A stretch of DNA of 64,000 nt from positions 197,135 through 261,134 of the forward strand of contig CAJOIT010000003.1 in assembly GCA_905234755.1 (NCBI GenBank), written 5' to 3'. The notes under the pieces were generated by a model that was not told the DNA's origin, searched no databases, and saw only the letters and a program-made list of their open reading frames with translations. Below, one piece after another: positions 52,348 through 59,313 of the stretch. A program made the position numbers and the translations under genes. Positions within the stretch are counted from its first letter, which is position 1, and the number at the start of each line of letters is the position of its first letter. The DNA comes from an uncultured Bacteroidales bacterium. Its GTDB lineage: Bacteria; Bacteroidota; Bacteroidia; Bacteroidales; ML635J-15.

Positions 52348-52974
52348 ATGAAAAAAATATTTTTATTGCTTGCTCTTTTTGTGGCTTGTTCGTTTTCTGC
52401 ATTTGCAGGAGGGAAGTTCCCGCCAAATGGCAAGAAGTGTGAAGTTGCAGGCAAGGTGATTTATGTTGATAAAACTTGTGTGACTAATCTTGACTGGAGA
52501 GAAATGCTCTGGGTTTTTGAAAAAAGACCTGAAATAATTTCTGGTTCGGTTTCCGAAAACGCTGTAGATTCAACAGTTTGGAAGCGCGTGTATGGTGAAA
52601 GGTGGTGTCGAAAACGCTCATCCGTTGACAAAAAGAATTATATGATGACATACGAAGATATGGAGCATTCTCCTGTTATTGGATTTACGCAGAAGCAATG
52701 CCAGAACTATATGAATTTCCGTGCCGCAGCTGTGATGTACACTTACAATAATTACAGCAAGTCAACGCAATACAAGGGTGTGAAGCTGGAATACTTCATG
52801 CTCTCATCCGAGCAGTATGCCGAACTGCTGAAACAGAAATGGTTTGCCAAATCGTTTGTCGATGGTTATGCCGAAATCACATCCGATGGCAAGTTCGTGA
52901 AGGACGGCAAGATAGTGGATTCGGTTGACGATGACAAGGTGACTTTCAGAATGTATGCGGTGATAAGCGAGTAG
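52348..52974 (+). CDS. Small exported protein with SUMF1/GldJ-like residues
   Basis: From ATG 52348 (leader MKKIFLLLALFVACSFSAFA) the product is 208 residues; an upstream ATG at 52336 adds four residues. VIYVDKTCVTNLDWREML followed by SPVIGFTQKQCQNYMNFRAA follows the pattern of formylglycine-generating-enzyme folds (the '.VD..EVTN..Y' and 'PV.GV....A..Y..WR' blocks found in GldJ and GldK). The rest of the SUMF1 core, including catalytic Cys, is not visible, so it would be a shortened or decayed relative. Function unknown. Confidence 0.55.
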   Translation: MKKIFLLLALFVACSFSAFAGGKFPPNGKKCEVAGKVIYVDKTCVTNLDWREMLWVFEKRPEIISGSVSENAVDSTVWKRVYGERWCRKRSSVDKKNYMMTYEDMEHSPVIGFTQKQCQNYMNFRAAAVMYTYNNYSKSTQYKGVKLEYFMLSSEQYAELLKQKWFAKSFVDGYAEITSDGKFVKDGKIVDSVDDDKVTFRMYAVISE

Positions 52975-53039
52975 ATTTTGGGAATTCTCATAAACGCATT
53001 ATTTTGTGGCGAAATTAAAAGGTACAAGAAGAATTAGCT

Positions 53040-53344
53040 ATGCTTTTCAATTCCATTGAGTTCATGTTTTTTTCTTCCAGTGGTATTTCTGCTGTACTGG
53101 TTTGTGTTCGATAGGTTTATAAGCAAATCGAAATGGCAGTTGCTCTTACAGAACGCCTTTGTGGTTGTGGCAAGCTATGTTTTCTATGGTTGGTGGGACT
53201 GGCGTTTCCTAATCCTCATTGCCATAACCTTTCTCTGCTCTTGGCTCAGTTGCTCCTAACGAAATGTATGATGCTCATCATTTAAATCATAAAGGTGCTC
53301 AGCGTTTTACTAAAGAATTAATGATGCAACTTAATTTTGAGTAA
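53040..53344 (+). pseudogene. Remnant of an MBOAT O-acyltransferase fused by deletion to an SGNH-type C-terminus
   Basis: ATG 53040 opens MLFNSIEFMFF, the typical MBOAT (AlgI/DltB-like) start. A run of seven Ts at 53067-53073, one more than needed, shifts the frame; the +1 frame continues LPVVFLLYWFVFDRF and VVVASYVFYGWWDWRF, again MBOAT. After about 70 residues this stops. Immediately after, APNEMYDAHHLNHKGAQRF and a short helix to TAA at 53344 form the C-terminal end of a DltD/DUF1574-type SGNH partner protein. So an internal deletion has removed most of an acyltransferase gene and its partner, and the first gene is also frameshifted. Non-functional. Confidence 0.8.
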
Positions 53345-53364
53345 TTTATAATGAATTGTTTTTT

Positions 53365-53417
53365 TTTCAATACTGAGGAAATCTATCATTTTTAATGAGA
53401 TTTCCTCACTTTTGAAA
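53365..53417. repeat. 53-nt inverted repeat, copy 1 (downstream of ATPase gene)
   Basis: Left arm TTTCAATACTGAGGAAATCT and right arm GAGATTTCCTCACTTTTGAAA pair with few mismatches. The left arm is identical in all three copies (54943, 55150); all have the same orientation. Confidence 0.8.
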
Positions 53418-53466
53418 TTTTAATAGTTTCGATTATTGTATTGGTTATAATTAATATATCTGTAAT

Positions 53467-54903
53467 TTATTCAATACTTTCTTTAAATAAATCATCCATT
53501 GTTACTTGATTGCTAATATCATCTGAATAGCCGCCTTTTGTAAGTCCGTATGTTGTAATCATGATTGTTTGTACGGATTTTTTGGTTTTGCTTTCGCGGA
53601 CGAACACAGCACGGCGGTGGCGCAACTTCTGGTCTTCGTCCTTGTCGATAGTGTAGGCGTCGCTGGAATATTTCATCTCGCAGAGGTTTATAATGTCATC
53701 GTTGCGGTCTATTAGCAGGTCTATTTGTATGCCAGTCTGGTCAATGCTGTCGGGTTTTGGCTTGAAAGTCCACGAATGTGCGGTGCTTATGACAGCGGCA
53801 AATCCCAATGCGGACTTGATTTCGGACAAATGTTGCAGGCATACGCGCTCAAATGCAAGTCCAGCCCACGCATTATGCACCGATGTGTTGAGGTTTGCGC
53901 TCCAGAAGTGAGCATTTCCGTTTTTGTCCTCCATAATGAACTTGAAGTAAAACAGCGTGAAGTTGTCCATCAGTTGGTACATCGCATCCTTGCTGGTCTT
54001 GCCCAGACAGGTGTATTTTCTGATAAAACCACATTGTTCAAGTTCTTTCATGGCTTTGCCGAAAGTGGAATTGTCGTCCAATCCAGTTTCTTTCAGAATT
54101 TCGTTTCGTGTCATTCCAGATTTTTTTGATGACAATGCCCTTATGATTGCAATATGTGGTTGCGGATGACGGAACAGCGAGGCGTAGAGAGCGTCGAACT
54201 CCCTTGTCATCTCACCGTTTTCGGCAAAAAACATACGGTCGAAATTCTGCGCAAGACTTTTGCTTTTCTGCAGGAAACTCCAGTAGTACGGAATGCCACC
54301 CAATGCCATGTATGCTTCAAGGATTTGCCTGCGAGTAAATCCTAGTTTTCGGCTTTGGCAGTATTGCTCGCACTCATAAAGTGTGAACGGGCGAAGGAAT
54401 ATTTGGCGAGTAAGACGATTGTGCAGTCCACCGTAATTCATTATTATCTTGTTGATAATCCACGAAGTGGCACTTCCGCAAATGATTATTATGATGTCCT
54501 TTCGTGCCGTTGCCCAGCCGTTCCAGAAATGGTCGAGTGCGCGGATAAAGTTTGAGTTTGGCGTGTCCATCCACGGCAATTCGTCAATGAAGACTACTTT
54601 TTTCTGCACTTTCGACTTTTCCAGCAGATTGCCTAGCAAGTGAAACGCATCGTGCCAGTCGGTTGGTTCTGGGCATTTTCTGTAACCTGCCGATGCTAGC
54701 GAGTGTCTGAATTCCGCCAATTGCTCTTTTAGGCTGGCATCCAATATTCCTGCATGTTGAAATGCGAAATGTCCGTTGAATGTTTCGCGGACTAGAAAAG
54801 TCTTTCCTACGCGCCTGCGACCATATACTGCTACAAATTCCGACTGGTCGGATTCCAATAAATTTAGCAACTGCTGTTTTTCGTCGTTTCTACCTATTAG
54901 CAT
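53467..54903 (-). CDS. DUF234-type AAA ATPase with C-terminal nuclease-like domain
   Basis: The product is ~478 residues from ATG 54903; a GTG at 54909 is possible. Walker A is GRRRVGKTFL and Walker B KVVFIDELPW, followed by a sensor segment ICGSATSWI, as in the 'archaeal ATPase' STAND-like group. A winged-helix segment (~275-330, ALSSKKSGMTRNEILKETGL) follows. The C-terminal DUF234 region has IDLLIDRNDDIINLCEMKYS, a PD-(D/E)xK-like Asp...Glu-x-Lys. Such genes are multi-copy in many Bacteroidota and archaea; function is not established. Its codon use looks like its neighbours'. Bracketed by 53-nt repeats. Confidence 0.88.
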   Translation of the reverse strand: MLIGRNDEKQQLLNLLESDQSEFVAVYGRRRVGKTFLVRETFNGHFAFQHAGILDASLKEQLAEFRHSLASAGYRKCPEPTDWHDAFHLLGNLLEKSKVQKKVVFIDELPWMDTPNSNFIRALDHFWNGWATARKDIIIIICGSATSWIINKIIMNYGGLHNRLTRQIFLRPFTLYECEQYCQSRKLGFTRRQILEAYMALGGIPYYWSFLQKSKSLAQNFDRMFFAENGEMTREFDALYASLFRHPQPHIAIIRALSSKKSGMTRNEILKETGLDDNSTFGKAMKELEQCGFIRKYTCLGKTSKDAMYQLMDNFTLFYFKFIMEDKNGNAHFWSANLNTSVHNAWAGLAFERVCLQHLSEIKSALGFAAVISTAHSWTFKPKPDSIDQTGIQIDLLIDRNDDIINLCEMKYSSDAYTIDKDEDQKLRHRRAVFVRESKTKKSVQTIMITTYGLTKGGYSDDISNQVTMDDLFKESIE

Positions 54904-54923
54904 AATCACTTGATTTTACACCA

Positions 54924-54931
54924 CAAAGATA
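54924..54931 (-). promoter_or_regulatory. Predicted -7 box for the ATPase gene
   Basis: TATCTTTGTGG on the minus strand, 20 nt before the ATG. Repeat copy 2 starts 12 nt upstream of the box and covers the position of the -33 element, so it could control this promoter. Confidence 0.55.
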
Positions 54932-54942
54932 TAAATTTTATT

Positions 54943-54995
54943 TTTCAATACTGAGGAAATCTTATGTTTTTTTTTGAGATTTCATCACTTTCAAA
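54943..54995. repeat. 53-nt inverted repeat, copy 2 (upstream of ATPase gene)
   Basis: Left arm identical to copies 1 and 3; right arm GAGATTTCATCACTTTCAAAA has one change in the stem (CCTC to CATC). It overlaps the -33 region of the ATPase promoter. Confidence 0.8.
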
Positions 54996-55149
54996 ATTTA
55001 TATAATTGATATATATTATTTATATTCAATGAATTATGTAAAATTTGTGTGTGCATAATTTTTGTGTTGGTGTAAATGTTGGAGTAATTTTAGAATGCTT
55101 TATTTTTGTATAATATATTTATATTAAATAAAATATGTTTGTTTATTGA

Positions 55150-55200
55150 TTTTCAATACTGAGGAAATCTATTGTTTTTAAGGAGTTTTCCTCACTTTAG
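55150..55200. repeat. Inverted repeat, copy 3
   Basis: Left arm identical to copies 1 and 2; right arm GAGTTTTCCTCACTTTAGGA is the most diverged. The 154 nt between copies 2 and 3 are AT-rich with no ORF. The remaining gap to asnS holds the CGCCCA motif cluster (55223-55336). Confidence 0.75.
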
Positions 55201-55222
55201 GATTCGCAACAAATGCTTATAT

Positions 55223-55336
55223 TCCGCCCAAATACTGTTTGAAACAATAAAATGGGCGGATTATAATTTATATTTCGCCCATTTATGTATGGTGGAAAAA
55301 CAGAAATTTTAAACTGAGTTTACTTTCTTTCGCCCA
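55223..55336. other. CGCCCA motif cluster upstream of asnS
   Basis: TCCGCCCA (55223-55230) and TGGGCGGA (55253-55260) form an 8-bp inverted repeat with a 22-nt loop; TTCGCCCA recurs near 55275 and 55329. Four GCCCA units in 115 nt of AT-rich DNA suggest a binding-site array or decayed hairpins. Confidence 0.35.
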
Positions 55337-55353
55337 CAATCAGAATTTTTGTG

Positions 55354-55361
55354 TAATTTTG
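55354..55361 (+). promoter_or_regulatory. Predicted -7 box for asnS-rpoN
   Basis: TAATTTTGCAG, 23 nt before the ATG at 55384; matches TAnnTTTG. Confidence 0.55.
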
Positions 55362-55383
55362 CAGTTTGAAATTTTAATTGGAT

Positions 55384-56826
55384 ATGAAGAGAACGAAGAT
55401 TAGTGAAGTGCTTAACTCCACGGAATTTGGAAAAGAAACAACCGTAATGGGTTGGGTTAGGACAAAGCGCGTAAGCAAGAACGTGTGTTTCATCGCATTG
55501 AACGATGGTTCTACTATAAATAACCTTCAGATTGTATTGGATGTAAATCCCGAGTTGGAACAGAAGCTCGCTGGTGTTCACACTGGCGCTGCATTGTCGG
55601 TTGAAGGAAAGACCGTTGAGTCGATGGGTAGCGGACAGAAGGTAGAGTTGCAGGCAAAGGACATTACCGTTTTCGGAGATGCTAACCCCGATGAATATCC
55701 TCTGCAGCCAAAGCGTCACAGCCTTGAATTCCTCCGCGAAATTGCTCACTTGCGTTTCCGTACAAATACATTCGGAGCAATTTTCCGCATCCGTCATGCA
55801 ATGACATTCGCAATTCACAACTTCTTCAATAGCAAGGGGTTCTACAATGTTCACACTCCGCTTATCACTGGTTCCGACTGTGAAGGCGCTGGCGAAATGT
55901 TCCAGGTTACAACAATGGACCTCAACAACTTGCCACGTACCGAAGAAGGAAAGATTGACTATTCGCAGGATTTCTTTGGCAAGTCGACCAACCTTACAGT
56001 TTCGGGTCAGCTTGAAGGTGAACTTGCAGCTACGGCCTTGTCGCAGATTTACACTTTCGGACCAACTTTCCGTGCCGAAAATTCAAATACACCTCGTCAC
56101 CTCGCCGAATTCTGGATGATTGAACCTGAAGTTGCTTTCTTCGACCTCGAGGACAATATGAACCTTGCCGAGGAAATGTTGAAATATTTGGTAAAATATG
56201 CTCTCGACAATTGCCGTGACGATATTGAATTCCTCTGCAAGCGTCGCGAAGAAGAGCAGAAGCAGAAACCTGCAAACGAGCGCGATGAAATGAACCTCAT
56301 TGAGCGTCTCGAGTTTGTATTGCACAACGACTTTGCTCGCGTAACCTATACCGAGGCAATCGATATTCTTATGAATTCTAAGCCGAACAAGACCGGCAAG
56401 TTCGTTTACCCAGTTGACAAGTGGGGCGTTGACCTGCAGAGCGAACACGAGCGTTACCTCGTGGAAAAGCACTATAAGCGTCCTGTTATCCTCATCAACT
56501 ACCCGAAGGAAATCAAGGCTTTCTATATGAAGCAGAACGAAGACGGAAAGACAGTTCGCGCTATGGATGTTCTTTTCCCGCAGATTGGTGAAATCATTGG
56601 TGGTTCGCAGCGTGAGGAAAGCTACGAAAAGCTTCTAGCAACAATCGAAGAACGCAACATTCCAAAGAAGGATATGTGGTGGTATCTTGAAACACGTAAG
56701 TTCGGTACAGTTCCTCACAGTGGTTTCGGTCTTGGTTTCGAAAGACTTATACTTTTCGTAACGGGTATGTCGAACATTCGCGATGTGATTCCGTTCCCGC
56801 GTACACCTAAGACTGCCGAATTCTAA
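55384..56826 (+). CDS. asnS: Asparaginyl-tRNA synthetase
   Basis: The product is 480 residues from ATG 55384 (a TTG two codons earlier is less likely). The OB-fold anticodon domain comes first ([20 protein letters not shown]), then the class II core with motif 2 ([21 protein letters not shown]) and motif 3 ([19 protein letters not shown], ending [10 protein letters not shown]). The last phrase and the overall length fit AsnRS rather than AspRS. It charges tRNA-Asn directly. First gene of an asnS-rpoN-PAP2-like operon. Confidence 0.97.
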   Translation: MKRTKISEVLNSTEFGKETTVMGWVRTKRVSKNVCFIALNDGSTINNLQIVLDVNPELEQKLAGVHTGAALSVEGKTVESMGSGQKVELQAKDITVFGDANPDEYPLQPKRHSLEFLREIAHLRFRTNTFGAIFRIRHAMTFAIHNFFNSKGFYNVHTPLITGSDCEGAGEMFQVTTMDLNNLPRTEEGKIDYSQDFFGKSTNLTVSGQLEGELAATALSQIYTFGPTFRAENSNTPRHLAEFWMIEPEVAFFDLEDNMNLAEEMLKYLVKYALDNCRDDIEFLCKRREEEQKQKPANERDEMNLIERLEFVLHNDFARVTYTEAIDILMNSKPNKTGKFVYPVDKWGVDLQSEHERYLVEKHYKRPVILINYPKEIKAFYMKQNEDGKTVRAMDVLFPQIGEIIGGSQREESYEKLLATIEERNIPKKDMWWYLETRKFGTVPHSGFGLGFERLILFVTGMSNIRDVIPFPRTPKTAEF

Positions 56827-56837
56827 AATTCCCGACT

Positions 56838-58340
56838 ATGCTCAAGACATCGCTCGAACAGAAACTTACGCAGAAGTTGGCTCCACAGCAGATTCAGATG
56901 ATAAAGCTGTTGGAACTGAATACTTTGCAGCTTGAAGAACGCATCAAAAACGAGATCGAGGAAAATCCTGCTCTCGATGATGGCGGAGATGGCGACTACG
57001 ATGACAGTGAAAGCATTGTAGAGAACGATAGCGATGTTCTTACCCACGAGGAAGAGCGCGATGACGGTGATCAGGATTCGGACGACGAATATACTCGCGA
57101 TGACGACTATTCGCTTGACGATGACTATGGTGCCAACGATGACGATGAAATTCCAAACTACAGGTTGGAAGTAAACAATACCTCAAAGGACGACGACAGG
57201 GTAGAAATGCCTTATTCTGCTTCCAAGTCTTTCAACGAGCATCTTTTCGAGCAGTTCATTTTGAAGGATGTAACAGACAGACAGAAGTTTATTGCTCCGT
57301 TCCTAGTCGGAAACATTGATGAGGACGGTTATCTTCGACGTGACTTGGATGCAGTTGCCGATGACATTGCATTTTCGCAGAATACTGAGGTGTCTGTTCA
57401 GGAGCTGGAAGATGTCTTGAAGGTCATTCAGGATCTTGACCCAGCCGGCATTGGCGCAAGAAGTTTGCAGGAATGTCTTCTTATTCAGCTTCGAAGGAAA
57501 GAGGAGCAGACTAATGGAGTGAAGGTGGCAATTATGGTGCTTTCGGATTGCTTTGAGGAGTTTACCAAGAAGCACTACGAGAAGATAATGCAGAAATGCA
57601 ATATTACTGAGCATGATTTAAGGTCGGCAATCGATGTCATCGTGAAGTTGAATCCCAAGCCTGGAAATTCATACGGAGAACCACAAAGAGCTAATATACA
57701 GGCTATTATTCCTGATTTTATTGTCGAAGTAGAAGATGATGAAGTCTTGGTTTCGCTGAACAGCCGCAATTCTCCAGAACTTCGCATTAGCAGGTCGTTT
57801 TCGCGCATGATGGACGACTACTCGTCCGACAAGGGAAAAAATCGCGAGGTTGTGACTTTTGTAAAGCAGAAAATCGACAATGCAAAATGGTTCATCGATG
57901 CGATAGAGCAGAGGCGTAGAACTTTGCTTTTCACAATGGAAGCAATTGTCCAGTTCCAGCGTAAGTTTTTCCTCACAGGCGATGAAGCTGACATCCGTCC
58001 AATGATATTGAAGGACATTGCCGAAATGACTAACCTTGACATTTCAACAGTGTCGCGTGTGGCTAATAGCAAGTATGTATCAACACCTTACGGCAATTTC
58101 CTGTTGAAGTTTTTCTTCAGCGAGGCAATGCAGACCGATTCTGGCGAAGAAGTTTCTACTCGCGAGGTAAAACAAATCTTAAAGGAATGCATTGATGCAG
58201 AGGATTCTGCAAAGCCGCTTACCGATGACCGTCTGTCGGAAATTTTGAAGGAGAGAGGTTATATAATTGCTCGCAGAACCATAGCAAAATATCGCGAACA
58301 GCTTGGCATTCCTGTCGCACGTCTCAGACGAAAAATCTAA
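56838..58340 (+). CDS. rpoN: RNA polymerase sigma-54 factor
   Basis: The 500 residues show region I (LTQKLAPQQIQMIKLLEL...LQLEERI.NEIEENPAL), a strongly acidic region II (~50-115, Asp/Glu runs), the core-binding region and the RpoN box ARRTIAKYREQ near the C-terminus, where LGIP...RR follows. It directs transcription from -24/-12 promoters with AAA+ activators. It starts 11 nt after asnS. No sigma-54 activator lies in this window. Confidence 0.97.
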   Translation: MLKTSLEQKLTQKLAPQQIQMIKLLELNTLQLEERIKNEIEENPALDDGGDGDYDDSESIVENDSDVLTHEEERDDGDQDSDDEYTRDDDYSLDDDYGANDDDEIPNYRLEVNNTSKDDDRVEMPYSASKSFNEHLFEQFILKDVTDRQKFIAPFLVGNIDEDGYLRRDLDAVADDIAFSQNTEVSVQELEDVLKVIQDLDPAGIGARSLQECLLIQLRRKEEQTNGVKVAIMVLSDCFEEFTKKHYEKIMQKCNITEHDLRSAIDVIVKLNPKPGNSYGEPQRANIQAIIPDFIVEVEDDEVLVSLNSRNSPELRISRSFSRMMDDYSSDKGKNREVVTFVKQKIDNAKWFIDAIEQRRRTLLFTMEAIVQFQRKFFLTGDEADIRPMILKDIAEMTNLDISTVSRVANSKYVSTPYGNFLLKFFFSEAMQTDSGEEVSTREVKQILKECIDAEDSAKPLTDDRLSEILKERGYIIARRTIAKYREQLGIPVARLRRKI

Positions 58341-58342
58341 CC

Positions 58343-59005
58343 ATGCGTGGTTTCCTTGACATATTTTTCAAGATTGTTAGCGTATTGGGTCATCCCATAC
58401 TTTTGCCAACATATTTCGCGTTGACTATCAATGGTATATACGAACTGAACCCATTTTTAGTTTTCGGAATCTCTTTTGTTTTCCCGATGCTGGTGATGCT
58501 GTTTTGGTTTTCGGCAAGTATGTTACGCAGGAAAAATGTTCATGAAGGTACTGATGTCGTTTTAAGTCAGGAAGATATAACTGCCATGTCGGGAACTTTT
58601 GTCGAAAGGATTGAGGGCTTTTTCGAAACAACTCGCAATCGTACATTTGCCATGCTGATACTTATTGGCTTTTCCGTTCTTGGATATTTTGTGTATAGGT
58701 TGCCAATGTGGAGTCTTCTCATGCTGTTGATAACCGTAGCATCGTTAGGATGTGTGTTAATCAACAATTTCTGGCGGCTTAGCATTCATTCGTATGGTTG
58801 GGGATTTGCTACTTATCTTGTAGTTTTTCAGTATTCGTATGTGTTTGACAATGGCATTGTTATGTCAATGATTGTGATATTGTTAAGCGGTCTTGTATTG
58901 TCGTCAAGGCTCTATCTGGGTAGGCACAATAATTTGCAGGTACATCTTGGATATTTTTTAGGCATGGCAGTTCCTGCATTGCTCTATTGGGCTTTGAGCA
59001 TGTAG
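58343..59005 (+). CDS. PAP2-like membrane protein
   Basis: The 220 residues have about six helices. LSIHSYGWG and SSRLYLGRHNNLQVHLGYFLG correspond to the second and third PAP2 phosphatase motifs (SxxxSH.A and SR.YLG.H...D...G), but the catalytic KX6RP and Asp are not clear. Either a diverged lipid phosphatase or an inactive relative. Two nt after rpoN, so co-transcribed; its position after rpoN is common in Bacteroidota. Confidence 0.72.
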   Translation: MRGFLDIFFKIVSVLGHPILLPTYFALTINGIYELNPFLVFGISFVFPMLVMLFWFSASMLRRKNVHEGTDVVLSQEDITAMSGTFVERIEGFFETTRNRTFAMLILIGFSVLGYFVYRLPMWSLLMLLITVASLGCVLINNFWRLSIHSYGWGFATYLVVFQYSYVFDNGIVMSMIVILLSGLVLSSRLYLGRHNNLQVHLGYFLGMAVPALLYWALSM

Positions 59006-59098
59006 GAGGGTATAGGGCTAAAGCCTGTTTCTATAGCTTCTCCGTTTGAATGGCTGACGCCGTTTCTGAGTTTAATGTCGTTCAAGGTTCAATAGTTC

Positions 59099-59153
59099 AA
59101 AAAAACGGAATGTCATCCTGAACTCGTTTCAGGATCTGATTCCGTTTTTGCAT
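59099..59153. terminator. Bidirectional terminator / repeat family B, copy 2
   Basis: Outer arms AAAAACGGAAT/ATTCCGTTTTT, inner arms TCCTGAA/TTCAGGA. Lies between converging genes; the same element as 16678-16733 with a compensated C-G to T-A change in the inner stem. Confidence 0.75.
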
Positions 59154-59183
59154 AAGGATCTATAATTCAATGATTTAATAATT

Positions 59184-59310
59184 GTAGCGGCGCAATGATT
59201 TGCGCCAATTGAGACGCAAAATTTTGCGTCTGTACAGGAAGAATCGCGCCATGGCACGATTGTACATGATGAATCAATAATAATTGTAGTGGCGCAATGT
59301 GTTGCGCCGT
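59184..59310. repeat. GCGCAA/TTGCGC palindrome cluster (repeat family A, site 2)
   Basis: Four hairpins in tandem: GGCGCAATGATTTGCGCC (59189-59206), the perfect GACGCAAAATTTTGCGTC (59213-59230), ATCGCGCCATGGCACGAT (59243-59260) and GGCGCAATGTGTTGCGCC (59291-59308). It fills the gap before the end of the activase gene, together with the terminator above; nothing else is seen in 59006-59313. Confidence 0.7.
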
Positions 59311-59313
59311 TTC

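Noticed and set aside
53467..54903. ATPase as an insertion-sequence transposase accessory (IstB-like)
   Set aside because: The DUF234-type C-terminus and the arrangement of Walker and winged-helix parts fit the archaeal-ATPase group, and no IstA partner is present.
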